The notes beneath the pieces were generated by a model, which was not told where the DNA came from, did not search any database, and saw nothing but the letters and a program-made list of their open reading frames with translations. From positions 34,611-98,610 of the forward strand of contig NZ_JBQCGW010000003.1 in assembly GCF_051955275.1 (NCBI RefSeq): a stretch of 64,000 nucleotides of DNA, read 5' to 3'. The stretch comes from Pseudobacter sp051955275. Lineage in GTDB: Bacteria; Bacteroidota; Bacteroidia; Chitinophagales; Chitinophagaceae. Positions 16,496 to 24,862 of this stretch are shown here, piece after piece (position 1 is the first letter of the stretch; every line of letters begins with the position of its first letter). The translations under genes and the position numbers were made by a program.

Positions 16496-17326
16496 TTACT
16501 GCAAAACCCTCGAAAAGCGGGCGCTTACCAGTATCATGGCTTTGTGGAAGTTAGGTATCCGGATACGCTTTTCCATGATGGCGGCAGGGGTACTGCGCCT
16601 GATCTTCCGGAAAAGCGACAGGTAATAACGGTAGGCTACAAACACCCCGAACCTCGCCTTCATCGGCAGGGCCATGATTCCTTTGTGCGCGTGTTCAAAA
16701 TCAGCCATGATATCTTTCTCTATTTCCTGTTTGCTGTACTCATCCCAGTTACGCATATTGATACCTGGAAAGTATATCCGCTGTAACTGCTGATGATCCG
16801 CCTTCATATCCCGCAGGAAATTCACTTTCTGAAAAGCGGCACCCAGCGATTGAGCGTACGGCTTCAGTGACAGGTATTTTTCCTGATCCCCTTCGCAGAA
16901 AATGATCAGGCACATCAGCCCCACCACTTCCGCACTGCCATAAATATATTCTTCATAGGTCTGCTGCTCATGCCTGCTCCGGCTGAGATCCATCCGCATA
17001 CTGTGGAAGAATGCCCTTATCAGCGCATGATCGATTCCGTAATGATTGACACAATATTGAAAACTGTGAAGAATGGGATTGAGACTGATGCCCTCACTGA
17101 TGGCCTTCCAGGTATCGGCTTCAAACCTGTTGAGCAGATCTTCCTTATTCCATTGATGGAAGGTATCAACGATCTCATCCGCAAACCGCACGAAGCCGTA
17201 AATGCTATGCACCTGCCCTTGCAGGTCTTTATGCAGCAAACGGATGGCAGCAGCAAATGAAGTGCTGTAGGTTTCTGCAGTTGCCTTACTGCATCGCTGA
17301 CTTACATGGTGAAAAAGTTGCATCAT
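16496..17326 (-). CDS. crtB: Phytoene synthase
   Basis: A 276-aa squalene/phytoene synthase family protein. The two Asp-rich Mg-diphosphate motifs are FADEIVDTF near residue 50 and NFLRDMKADHQ near residue 170. The N-terminal TSFAAAIRLLHKDLQ is also typical. It condenses two GGPP to phytoene. Two adjacent ATGs (17326, 17323) are possible starts. A TAGTTTTG -7 element lies upstream in the 102-nt gap after crtI, so crtB may have its own promoter besides readthrough. Confidence 0.94.
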   Translation of the reverse strand: MMQLFHHVSQRCSKATAETYSTSFAAAIRLLHKDLQGQVHSIYGFVRFADEIVDTFHQWNKEDLLNRFEADTWKAISEGISLNPILHSFQYCVNHYGIDHALIRAFFHSMRMDLSRSRHEQQTYEEYIYGSAEVVGLMCLIIFCEGDQEKYLSLKPYAQSLGAAFQKVNFLRDMKADHQQLQRIYFPGINMRNWDEYSKQEIEKDIMADFEHAHKGIMALPMKARFGVFVAYRYYLSLFRKIRRSTPAAIMEKRIRIPNFHKAMILVSARFSRVLQ

Positions 17327-17378
17327 GTTTTGCGTAAATAGCTTCTGTGTTCAAATAAAGAAAAGATCAGTACACTGC

Positions 17379-17386
17379 CAAAACTA
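17379..17386 (-). promoter_or_regulatory. Bacteroidota-type -7 element before crtB
   Basis: The minus strand reads TAGTTTTG, an exact fit to the TAnnTTTG -7 consensus of the primary sigma factor in this phylum. It is about 53 nt upstream of the crtB ATG. The -33 region is not convincing, so this is a candidate internal promoter only. Confidence 0.4.
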
Positions 17387-17428
17387 TCTGCCCGCTATGC
17401 ACATTTGTTCAATTATTTCAAAGGACCA

Positions 17429-18925
17429 TCAGAAATATCTCAACACCTGTTTTGCAACTACCTCGCCGCTGATCAAACTGGGCGGAACACCAGGTCCCGG
17501 AACAGTGAGCTGACCTGCATAAAAAAGATTGCTGAGTTTCCTGCTTCTGCAGGAGGGTTTGAGAATAGCTGTTTGCTTCAGCGTATTGGCAAGACCGTAA
17601 GCATTTCCTTTGAATGCATTGTATTCATGTACGAAATCCGATACTGAAAAGGATTTACAGAATACGATGGCATCTGAAATTTTCTGACCGGTACGTTGCT
17701 CAAACCTTTGTACGATCTGCCGGAAGTATTTATCGCGCAGCGCCTCATCATCACCTGTAAGGCCGGCAGCTACGGGAACCAGAAAGAACAGGTTCTCTCC
17801 CCCTTCAGGGGCCACTGTATTATCTGTAACAGAAGGGACGCTCACATAGAATAGCGGATCATCGGGCCATTCCACGCTGGTGTAGATCTGGTGGGCGTGC
17901 CTGTTAAAATCCGTATCAAAGAAGAGGTTATGATGCCGGGTATTCTCCAGCTTTTTACTCAGGCCCACATACCAGAGGAGACAGCCGGGGGCCATGGTAC
18001 GGGAATCCCAGTATTTATCGGTATAGCTGCGCGCATCAGGCGGCAGCAATTGGGTTTCTATGAAATGATAGTCTGCCGCACCGATCACTACATCAGGTTT
18101 GTAGCTTCCCTGCGTGGTGATCACCTCTTTAGCAAGATGATTACCGGTAGTGATTCCCGTAACAGCTTCATTGAACCTGAACTCCACGCCCTGTTCCAGG
18201 GCCAGGTTATACATGGCTGTTACCACGCTGTACATACCGCCATCAGGATACCAGGTGCCCAGCTGAATATCAGCATAATTCATGAGACTGTAAAGTGCAG
18301 GTGTATTCTCGGGCAGCGCTCCCAGGAAGAGCACGGGAAATTCCATCAGTTGCCGGAGACCGGGATGCTGAAAGTATTTACCGATATGGGATTTCATGGA
18401 AGAGAGCAGGTCAAGGCGGAACATGCCGCGCATTACATCCAGATCAACATATTCCAGTAGTGAACGGCCGGGCTTGAACACCAACTTGTTCATACCTGTT
18501 TTATATTTGTAAGCTGCCTCTTTCAGGAATGTATCCAGGCCTTTTGCTGCACCCGGCTGCAGACTTTCCACTAATGCACGGAACGCATCCATATTGGCGG
18601 GGATATCCGTAAAATGATCGGGCCAGTAAACGCGGTAAGAAGGATCCAGCCGCTGCAAGCTGTAATAGTCTTCCACTTTTTTATTGAAGAGGGAAAAATA
18701 TCTCTCGAAAATATCCGGCATCCAGTACCAGCTGGGGCCCATATCAAAGGAGAAACCGGCGGATTGAAGCTGGCGGGCGCGGCCACCAGGACTTTGTTGT
18801 TTTTCCAGCACAGTTATTTTCCATCCTTCACGAGCCAGGAAACTGGCGGCAGAAAGGCCGGCAAACCCGCTCCCGATAACGATTGCATGCTTCCGGGCAG
18901 TATTATATCTGGCAGTTGTTTTCAC
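17429..18925 (-). CDS. crtI: Phytoene desaturase
   Basis: A 498-aa FAD-dependent amine-oxidase-fold desaturase. The N-terminus holds the dinucleotide-binding motif (HAIVIGSGFAGLSAASFLAREG, GGRARQ). The C-terminus has LFYAGQLTVPGPGVPPSLISGE, the usual CrtI signature. It converts phytoene stepwise to lycopene. The best start is GTG at 18925, since no in-frame ATG precedes the Rossmann fold. This start lies only 11 nt after the U-tract of an intrinsic terminator, so expression must depend on readthrough or on another mechanism. Confidence 0.94.
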   Translation of the reverse strand: MKTTARYNTARKHAIVIGSGFAGLSAASFLAREGWKITVLEKQQSPGGRARQLQSAGFSFDMGPSWYWMPDIFERYFSLFNKKVEDYYSLQRLDPSYRVYWPDHFTDIPANMDAFRALVESLQPGAAKGLDTFLKEAAYKYKTGMNKLVFKPGRSLLEYVDLDVMRGMFRLDLLSSMKSHIGKYFQHPGLRQLMEFPVLFLGALPENTPALYSLMNYADIQLGTWYPDGGMYSVVTAMYNLALEQGVEFRFNEAVTGITTGNHLAKEVITTQGSYKPDVVIGAADYHFIETQLLPPDARSYTDKYWDSRTMAPGCLLWYVGLSKKLENTRHHNLFFDTDFNRHAHQIYTSVEWPDDPLFYVSVPSVTDNTVAPEGGENLFFLVPVAAGLTGDDEALRDKYFRQIVQRFEQRTGQKISDAIVFCKSFSVSDFVHEYNAFKGNAYGLANTLKQTAILKPSCRSRKLSNLFYAGQLTVPGPGVPPSLISGEVVAKQVLRYF

Positions 18926-18935
18926 TATAGAAATG

Positions 18936-18981
18936 AAAAAAGGCGTGATAAAGCTGATCCGAAGATCAGCCGTATCGCGCC
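18936..18981 (-). terminator. Strong intrinsic terminator directly upstream of crtI
   Basis: On the minus strand a 9-bp outer stem (GGCGCGATA with TATCACGCC, one G-U), a 2-nt internal bulge and a 7-bp inner stem (GCTGATC/GATCAGC) closed by a TTCG tetraloop are followed by six Ts (plus 18936-18941). It is 46 nt after the ECF sigma stop and only 11 nt before the crtI GTG. No promoter fits between the terminator and crtI. Confidence 0.85.
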
Positions 18982-19026
18982 AGCGAAAAAATTTTTTATT
19001 CCGATAAGCTACTTAAACACGTAAAA

Positions 19027-19527
19027 TTAAAAGCGATGAATCTGCGTTTTCAACAATTTACGGGCAAAGTGTATGCGGCTCTTGATGGTACCTAGTGGCT
19101 CATCCAGCATTTCCGCGATCTCATGATATTTGAATCCATCGAAATACAACAGGAAAGGATTCCTGAAGATCTCAGGCAGGTTATGTATAGCTGCCTGAAT
19201 ATCTTTCAATCTCAGCGTGCCTTCAGCTCCATTGATGGTTACGGCCTGGCTTTGGTTGATTAAAAAATCATTGGGAGTTGCATCGAAAATCACGTTCTGC
19301 TTTACCTTCCTGCGATAATTATTGATGAAAATATTACGCATGATGGTATACAGCCAGGCCTTAATGTTCGTTCCTACATTGTACTTATCCTTATTGGCCA
19401 AAGCTCTGTATAAAGTCTCCTGGAACAAATCTTTAGCTGCTTCTGAATCCCTGGTGAGAGTAATTGCGAAAGGCTTGAGAAAGTCTGCATTCTTCACCAG
19501 CATTTGGTTAAATTCTATCGTCGACAT
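19027..19527 (-). CDS. ECF RNA polymerase sigma factor in the carotenoid locus
   Basis: A 166-aa sigma-70 family ECF factor. Region 2 includes DSEAAKDLFQETLYRALANKD and the -10-recognition helix NIKAWLYTIMRNIFINNYRR. Region 4 has LPEIFRNPFLLYFDGFKYHEIAEML and LGTIKSRIHFARK. No anti-sigma factor gene is adjacent, which is unusual for ECF loci. It lies between the CarH-like regulator and crtI on the same strand. Its likely role is in light or stress control of the crt genes, an inference from position. A TAAATTTG element is 29 nt upstream of the ATG. Confidence 0.9.
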   Translation of the reverse strand: MSTIEFNQMLVKNADFLKPFAITLTRDSEAAKDLFQETLYRALANKDKYNVGTNIKAWLYTIMRNIFINNYRRKVKQNVIFDATPNDFLINQSQAVTINGAEGTLRLKDIQAAIHNLPEIFRNPFLLYFDGFKYHEIAEMLDEPLGTIKSRIHFARKLLKTQIHRF

Positions 19528-19555
19528 GGCTCAAGGTGTTTAAATAATTACGATA

Positions 19556-19563
19556 CAAATTTA
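19556..19563 (-). promoter_or_regulatory. -7 element of the ECF sigma gene
   Basis: The minus strand reads TAAATTTG, an exact TAnnTTTG match, giving a start site near 19549 and a leader of about 22 nt. An 8-bp palindrome TAACGTTA (19583-19590) lies at about the -33 position and could be an operator, for example for the neighbouring MerR/B12 regulator. Confidence 0.5.
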
Positions 19564-19640
19564 AACATAGATTGTCAGAAAGTAACGTTAACTGTTCACG
19601 GGATTATGTTAAAATGTAAAACTAACGCATTATCAGCAAC

Positions 19641-20519
19641 TTATAGTCCAGCAATAAATTCCATAACTTCCTGTAAACTGCGCTTGAATTCCACCTGGGG
19701 AAAGCTCTTTCTGGGGTAACAAACAGCCAGTTGTCCGGATATCACCAGTCTGGCCTGCGGCACTGTCTGGTGGAAATGATTGAGGAATTTGTCAATGTTA
19801 AAATTGGCAGGAACGCTGGTAAGATGCGTCAGCAGAAAATCAGGCTTTTTTGCGTTCACCAGAAATTCCATATCACGTACAGGCACATCCGAACCCAGGT
19901 AAAGGACCTGCACGCCTTTACTCTTGAGGAGGTAATAAAGGTAGAGCAGCCCCAGTTCATGATATTCTCCTTCCGGCAGAAAGAGCACAACGGTTTTATC
20001 CGAGCGCATGCTGCTATGCACATTCTCGATGCCCACTATCAGTTTCTGCCTGATGATATTGGCAACCAGGTGCTCCTGCGCGGGCTGAATGAAATTGGTC
20101 ATCCAGAGGATCCCGATCTTGTCGAGGAACGGAAACACAAGCTGGGTAATGGTTCTCTCGATACCTCTTGCCCGGATATATTGGTTGAGCACGTCTTCAA
20201 AACTCACAATGTCCAGGTCTACCATATACTGTACCAGGTCATTGATCAGCCTTTCCTGCTGTGCTTCTGCATGAGACAGTTCGATGATCTTCTGGCGCAC
20301 TTCTTCCGTGCTCATCTTATCGATATGCGAGATCTTGAAGCCGTATTTATTCAGCAGCGCGATGTTCAACACCGCCTTCAACTCATCGGTGCTGTAATAG
20401 CGTATGTTCGTATCCGTTCGTTTGGGTTTCAGGAATGAATACCGTTGTTCCCAGATGCGGATCGTATGCGCTTTGATGCCCGAGAGGTTTTCCAGGTCTT
20501 TGATCGTGAATACGTTCAC
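19641..20519 (-). CDS. CarH/LitR-type MerR regulator with B12-binding photoreceptor domain
   Basis: About 292 aa from GTG 20519 (then NVFTIKDLENLSG); TTG 20552 is the only earlier option and no ATG precedes the HTH. The N-terminal MerR HTH reads KAHTIRIWEQRY...RYYSTDEL. A helical bundle follows with the W-x9-E-H motif (Trp, MTNFIQPAQ, Glu-His), then a cobalamin domain with E-x-H-x-x-G (EYHELG). Both motifs define CarH-type coenzyme-B12 light sensors, which repress carotenoid genes in the dark. The residue after the motif Trp is Met, whereas T. thermophilus CarH has the light-adduct His132 there. It is adjacent to the ECF sigma and crt genes. Confidence 0.85.
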   Translation of the reverse strand: MNVFTIKDLENLSGIKAHTIRIWEQRYSFLKPKRTDTNIRYYSTDELKAVLNIALLNKYGFKISHIDKMSTEEVRQKIIELSHAEAQQERLINDLVQYMVDLDIVSFEDVLNQYIRARGIERTITQLVFPFLDKIGILWMTNFIQPAQEHLVANIIRQKLIVGIENVHSSMRSDKTVVLFLPEGEYHELGLLYLYYLLKSKGVQVLYLGSDVPVRDMEFLVNAKKPDFLLTHLTSVPANFNIDKFLNHFHQTVPQARLVISGQLAVCYPRKSFPQVEFKRSLQEVMEFIAGL

Positions 20520-20579
20520 AGGCAAATGATTTGATTCTGTAACTACATCCAAGATATGTCAATTGTTTAAGATTTGTAC

Positions 20580-20591
20580 TGAGATAACTCA
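20580..20591. promoter_or_regulatory. Palindrome upstream of the CarH-like gene
   Basis: TGAG-ATAA-CTCA is a 4-bp-spaced inverted repeat between the regulator start and the end of the exopolysaccharide operon. Its placement suits an autoregulatory operator of a MerR-type dimer, but it is short and could be chance. Confidence 0.25.
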
Positions 20592-20659
20592 ACTAAAAAT
20601 CTGACAAAGTTCATGAGACCTAACACAAGAGCCAGATTTTCAGCTTCTTATGCAATTGA

Positions 20660-20682
20660 AAGACTCAGCTCGCGCTGATCTT
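20660..20682 (-). terminator. Candidate terminator of the exopolysaccharide operon
   Basis: On the minus strand AAGA-T-CAGC and GCTG-AG-TCTT form a stem with a GCGA tetraloop, 8 nt past the stop of the YwqE-like gene. A short U-rich stretch follows (TTTC). Weak by itself, but it is placed where the 31-kb transcript should end. Confidence 0.4.
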
Positions 20683-20689
20683 TTAAGTG

Positions 20690-21433
20690 TTAAAAATTGA
20701 TCGAGGGATTGAGCAGTCTGCCTGAATCAAGCAGCTGTTTGACGGAATCTGTCAGGCTGGGGGAGTTGCGCAAGGTGTGAAGGTGCCTCTCGTGATGCAG
20801 ATCGGTACCGAGCAGATTCACATAATTCTTCTTAAGAAGATAATTGGCCAGTTCATTGGCCGCTTTCCCATAATATGGAGTAAGGGATAACAGGTTCACC
20901 TGGAAGAGGCATCCTGCATCTTTGAGCTCATCATAGGTCCTTTTTGATGCAGTCAGATATGCGTAACGCTCGGGGTGCGCCAGCACCGGCTGGTATCCCT
21001 TGATCTGCATCGCAAAAATTTTTTCTTTCAGGTCAATCGGAGGAGTTACGAAGCTGAACTCCACCAGCACCCAGTTATCCTGGATGGTACGCAGGGGCAT
21101 ATCCTTGCGGAGAAGATCATCAAAGTGATCATCGAGGTAGTATTCAGCGGCAGCACGGAAGGGAGCTTCCAATCTACCGTTATAGGATAACCGGAGTTTT
21201 TCAAGAGCCCCATCGATACTTTCATTGGTATTCTTGTACAGGTCCCAGAAGATATGGGGAGTAGTGATGAATCGCTGAATACCCAGGTCCTGCAAACCTT
21301 TGATGAGGGTTGCGGAGGTTTCGGTATCGGGAGAACCATCGTCGATGCCGGGCAGCAGATGCGAATGCATATCTGTTCCGATGCCGCTCAGATCAACCGT
21401 CTGTGACTGTTTTTTTTTGAAGATGGAGAACAT
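20690..21433 (-). CDS. YwqE/CpsB-type tyrosine-protein phosphatase (PHP fold)
   Basis: A 247-aa PHP-family metal-dependent phosphatase. Metal ligands are visible in GTDMHSHLLPGIDDGS (residues ~20-35), TTPHIFWDLYKN, LAHPERYAYL and GTDLHHERH. This family dephosphorylates the tyrosine-rich tail of capsule/EPS autokinases. It is the last gene of the operon while its presumed substrate, the Wzc-like kinase, is near the front. It starts 25 nt after the fucose synthase stop. Confidence 0.88.
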   Translation of the reverse strand: MFSIFKKKQSQTVDLSGIGTDMHSHLLPGIDDGSPDTETSATLIKGLQDLGIQRFITTPHIFWDLYKNTNESIDGALEKLRLSYNGRLEAPFRAAAEYYLDDHFDDLLRKDMPLRTIQDNWVLVEFSFVTPPIDLKEKIFAMQIKGYQPVLAHPERYAYLTASKRTYDELKDAGCLFQVNLLSLTPYYGKAANELANYLLKKNYVNLLGTDLHHERHLHTLRNSPSLTDSVKQLLDSGRLLNPSINF

Positions 21434-21458
21434 TGGGTTACTATTCGCTCTGTTAAAG

Positions 21459-22397
21459 CTAAACTACGGCATTGGAATGTTGTGTGAACTCCTCGTAAAC
21501 TTTTTGGATGCCCTCCCTGAGCCCGATCCTGGCCTTCCAGCCAAGACCATGGAGTTTGCTTACATCCATCAGTTTCCTGGGAGTGCCATCAGGCTTGGTC
21601 AGATCATGTTCGATACGGCCTTTATAACCAATGATATCTTTTACCATCAGGGCCAGTTCATTGATACTGAGGTCTTCACCTGTTCCTATATTAACAAAGC
21701 CTTCTTCATTGAAGTGCTGCATCAGGAAGTAACAGGCATCCGCCAGGTCATCTGCGTGCAGGAACTCTCTTTTAGGCTCTCCCGTACCCCACATAAGTAC
21801 AGAGGGAGCATCAGCGATCTTCGCCTCATGGAATTTCCTGATCAGGGCAGGCAGTACATGAGAGTTCTTGAGGTCATAATTATCGTTCTCTCCGTAAAGG
21901 TTTGTGGGCATTACTGAAATGAAATTACATCCATACTGTGAGCGGTAGGCATCGCACATTTTGATACCAGCGATCTTGGCGATGGCATAGGGCTCATTTG
22001 TTGGCTCCAGCAACCCTGTGAGCAGGTATTCTTCTTTCAGCGGCTGGGGTGCCATTTTAGGATAGATACAGGATGACCCGAGGAACATAAGTTTCTTTAC
22101 TCCATTCACATATGCGGCATGGATCACATTATTCTGGATCATGATATTATCATAGAGGAATTCTGCCCGATAGGTATTGTTGGCTACGATGCCTCCCACT
22201 TTTGCAGCAGCCAGGAACACATAATCAGGTTTTTCCTTTGCAAAGAAATCATTCACCGCCTGCTGATTACGCAGGTCCAGTTCAGACGAAGTCCTTTGCA
22301 CCAGGTTGGTGAAACCTTCCTGTTGCAGTTTCCTGGTGATAGCCGATCCTACCATTCCACGGTGCCCTGCCACATATATTTTAGCCGATTGCTCCAT
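21459..22397 (-). CDS. fcl: GDP-L-fucose synthase
   Basis: A 312-aa short-chain dehydrogenase fold. NADP binding is at AGHRGMVGSAI; the catalytic Ser-Tyr-Lys set appears as LGSSCIYPK and YAIAKIAG. The C-terminal part has WGTGEPKREFLHADDLADA, characteristic of the 3,5-epimerase/4-reductase. It converts the GDP-mannose dehydratase product to GDP-L-fucose. It follows gmd by 32 nt, so the two form the fucose-donor module. Confidence 0.95.
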   Translation of the reverse strand: MEQSAKIYVAGHRGMVGSAITRKLQQEGFTNLVQRTSSELDLRNQQAVNDFFAKEKPDYVFLAAAKVGGIVANNTYRAEFLYDNIMIQNNVIHAAYVNGVKKLMFLGSSCIYPKMAPQPLKEEYLLTGLLEPTNEPYAIAKIAGIKMCDAYRSQYGCNFISVMPTNLYGENDNYDLKNSHVLPALIRKFHEAKIADAPSVLMWGTGEPKREFLHADDLADACYFLMQHFNEEGFVNIGTGEDLSINELALMVKDIIGYKGRIEHDLTKPDGTPRKLMDVSKLHGLGWKARIGLREGIQKVYEEFTQHSNAVV

Positions 22398-22429
22398 ATA
22401 TCTTAATTACAGCTTTCTGATCAAAATGT

Positions 22430-23545
22430 TTATTCAAACTGATTACGTACATAATATCCTGCTTCCTGCAGCATGCGGTCTTTGCGGAAGAGGTCCACAT
22501 CATTGTCCATCATCTCTTTTACGAGTGCCGGCAGATCGTATTTGGGGGTCCAGTTCAGCTGGGTCATGGCTTTTGCAGGGTCTCCGATCAGGAGGTCCAC
22601 TTCCGTAGGCCTGTAATAGCGGGGATCAACGGCCACCACTTCCTTACCTATTTCGATCTGGAATTCAGGGTTGTTGCAGGCTGTAACGATACCAACTTCC
22701 TTGTCGCCGGTTCCTTTGAACGCCAGTTCAATGCCCACCTCACCAAATGCCATGCGCACGAAATCGCGTACTGGTGTTGTGATGCCGGTTGCTATCACAT
22801 AGTCTTCCGGCTTCTCCTGCTGAAGAATGCGCCACATGGCTTCCACATAATCTTTTGCATGGCCCCAGTCGCGCTGTGCATCCAGATTTCCCAGGAAGAT
22901 CTTATCCTGCAATCCGAGTGCGATGCGGGCTGCGCCTCTGGTGATCTTTCTGGTAACGAAGGTTTCACCACGCAGCGGGGATTCGTGATTGAAAAGGATA
23001 CCGTTCACAGCGTACATGCCATAGGCTTCGCGGTAGTTGACGGTGATCCAGTATGCATACAGTTTGGCAACGGCATACGGAGAACGCGGATAAAAAGGTG
23101 TTTTCTCTGATTGCGGCACTTCCTGCACCAGGCCGTAAAGCTCTGATGTTGAAGCCTGGTATACCCTGGTTTTCTTTGAAAGACCAAGCAATCTAACGGC
23201 TTCCAGTATGCGAAGTGTGCCAATACCATCAGCATTGGCTGTATATTCAGGTGTTTCAAAGCTCACGTGCACGTGGCTCATCGCTGCCAGGTTATAGATC
23301 TCATCAGGCTGTGTTTCCTGGATGATACGGATGAGATTGGTGCTATCGGTAAGATCACCATAATGCAGTTTCAGCTGCACGTTCTTTTCGTGTGGGTCCT
23401 GGTAAAGATGATCGATCCGCTCGGTATTGAAGAGGGAACTTCTTCTCTTCACGCCATGCACCATATAACCTTTTTTAAGCAACAGGTCTGTAAGGTAGGC
23501 TCCATCCTGCCCTGTAATACCTGTGATCAGCGCGACTTTTGACAT
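22430..23545 (-). CDS. gmd: GDP-mannose 4,6-dehydratase
   Basis: A 371-aa extended SDR. The N-terminal ALITGITGQDGAYLTDLL, GVKRRSSLFNT and the catalytic YAVAKLYAYW match Gmd closely, as does FNHESPLRGETFVTRKI. It makes GDP-4-keto-6-deoxy-mannose for the adjacent fucose synthase. The start is 4 nt after the stop of the upstream glycosyltransferase. Confidence 0.97.
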   Translation of the reverse strand: MSKVALITGITGQDGAYLTDLLLKKGYMVHGVKRRSSLFNTERIDHLYQDPHEKNVQLKLHYGDLTDSTNLIRIIQETQPDEIYNLAAMSHVHVSFETPEYTANADGIGTLRILEAVRLLGLSKKTRVYQASTSELYGLVQEVPQSEKTPFYPRSPYAVAKLYAYWITVNYREAYGMYAVNGILFNHESPLRGETFVTRKITRGAARIALGLQDKIFLGNLDAQRDWGHAKDYVEAMWRILQQEKPEDYVIATGITTPVRDFVRMAFGEVGIELAFKGTGDKEVGIVTACNNPEFQIEIGKEVVAVDPRYYRPTEVDLLIGDPAKAMTQLNWTPKYDLPALVKEMMDNDVDLFRKDRMLQEAGYYVRNQFE

Positions 23546-23549
23546 ACGT

Positions 23550-24296
23550 TTATCTAATTATGAATTGGAATATTTTCCTTACCGGCTTCAGCCAGATAGT
23601 AAAAAAATAAGGTTTCAGTTGATTGAGTTCCCAGGCCTGGCGGTCTTCCCTGTTAGCCCGGAACCTGTTTTTCAATGTGGCATTGCTCATACCTCCGGCG
23701 CGCATTTTTACCAGCACGTGCGGGATATAGGCAGCCTTCATTTTATGTTTCAGCAGCACACGCAGCATCAGCTCGTAATCTGCTGCGGAGCGCAGTGAGG
23801 TATTGAACAGACCAGCCTGTTCATATACTTTTCTTCTTACAAAAAAGGCAGGATGCGGCGGCATCCATCCGTAATAAAAACTGTTGGGCCTGAAACGGCC
23901 TGCTTTCCATTTGCGGGTGATCTTGTCAGTATTCTGCTGTTGCACATAATGCAGATCACCATACACGGCATCCACGGCGGGATCCTCAAAAGCAGCCATT
24001 ACCAGGCTCAGCACCTTCGGGCTGCAATAGAAATCATCGGAATTGAGGATGCCTATCACATCACCTGAAGCAAGGCCAACTCCTTTGTTCATCGCATCAT
24101 AAATGCCTTTGTCTTTTTCAGACAACACCTTACTGACATGCGGGAATTCGGAAACGATGCTCAGGGTATTGTCTTTCGACAAACCATCTACTATGATATG
24201 TTCAACATTGCCATAATCCTGCCTGGCAATACATTCGAGTGTATCGCGCACAGTGGCTGCACTGTTGTATGTTGCTGTGATAATGGAAATGGTCAT
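23550..24296 (-). CDS. Glycosyltransferase family 2
   Basis: A 248-aa GT-A fold enzyme. The nucleotide-binding start is ISIITATYNSAATV, a metal-binding segment is GILNSDDFYC, and GWMPPHPAFFVRRKVYEQ marks the acceptor half. It resembles the WcaA/WcaE-like colanic-acid group of GT2. The donor is unknown; position next to gmd-fcl makes fucosyl transfer possible but unproven. Confidence 0.88.
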   Translation of the reverse strand: MTISIITATYNSAATVRDTLECIARQDYGNVEHIIVDGLSKDNTLSIVSEFPHVSKVLSEKDKGIYDAMNKGVGLASGDVIGILNSDDFYCSPKVLSLVMAAFEDPAVDAVYGDLHYVQQQNTDKITRKWKAGRFRPNSFYYGWMPPHPAFFVRRKVYEQAGLFNTSLRSAADYELMLRVLLKHKMKAAYIPHVLVKMRAGGMSNATLKNRFRANREDRQAWELNQLKPYFFTIWLKPVRKIFQFIIR

Positions 24297-24298
24297 AA

Positions 24299-24862
24299 CT
24301 ATGATTCAATAACTCTTTGCCTGACGGCTACTGCCGGATTTCCCTGATAGATTGTATAGGCTTCCAGTCCTTTGGTGGCAACTGACATGGCAGCCAGCAC
24401 GGAATGCGACTGGCAGTGTATGCCCGGGCAAACAAGTGATTGTGCTCCTATCCAAACGCCGTCTTCCAGCGTGATGGGTTTCACCATCAGGTCAAAAGTG
24501 GATTTGGAATAATCATGATTGCCGGTAAGCAGCATGGCGCCCTGCGAGAGGCAGACATGTGCTCCGATGGAAACGTCGGTCAGGTTGTCTATCCAAACTT
24601 TTTCTCCGATCCATGAATGATCGCCCACGGTCAGTTTCCAGGGGTATTTGATATTCACTCCGGGCTTTACCACCACTCCCTTACCTAATTTCGCGCCAAA
24701 CCATCTGAGAAGAAGTTTTTTCAGTCCTGATGATGGATTAAAGGGGTTGATGAAAAACAGCACATTGATAAAATACCAGCACAGCTGTTTGATCCGCGAA
24801 GCGCCGATGGTTGGTTTGAACCAGTCATTATTATATACTCCGAGATTGGTAACTCCCTTCAT
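24299..24862 (-). CDS. WcaF-like hexapeptide-repeat acetyltransferase
   Basis: A 187-aa left-handed beta-helix acyltransferase. Hexapeptide repeats run from KLGKGVVVKPGVNIKYPWKL to the C-terminus, with the catalytic-His region LLTGNHDYSKSTF. The order and length match WcaF-family colanic acid acetyltransferases, which O-acetylate repeat-unit sugars using acetyl-CoA. It overlaps the upstream glycosyltransferase by 4 nt. Confidence 0.85.
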   Translation of the reverse strand: MKGVTNLGVYNNDWFKPTIGASRIKQLCWYFINVLFFINPFNPSSGLKKLLLRWFGAKLGKGVVVKPGVNIKYPWKLTVGDHSWIGEKVWIDNLTDVSIGAHVCLSQGAMLLTGNHDYSKSTFDLMVKPITLEDGVWIGAQSLVCPGIHCQSHSVLAAMSVATKGLEAYTIYQGNPAVAVRQRVIES

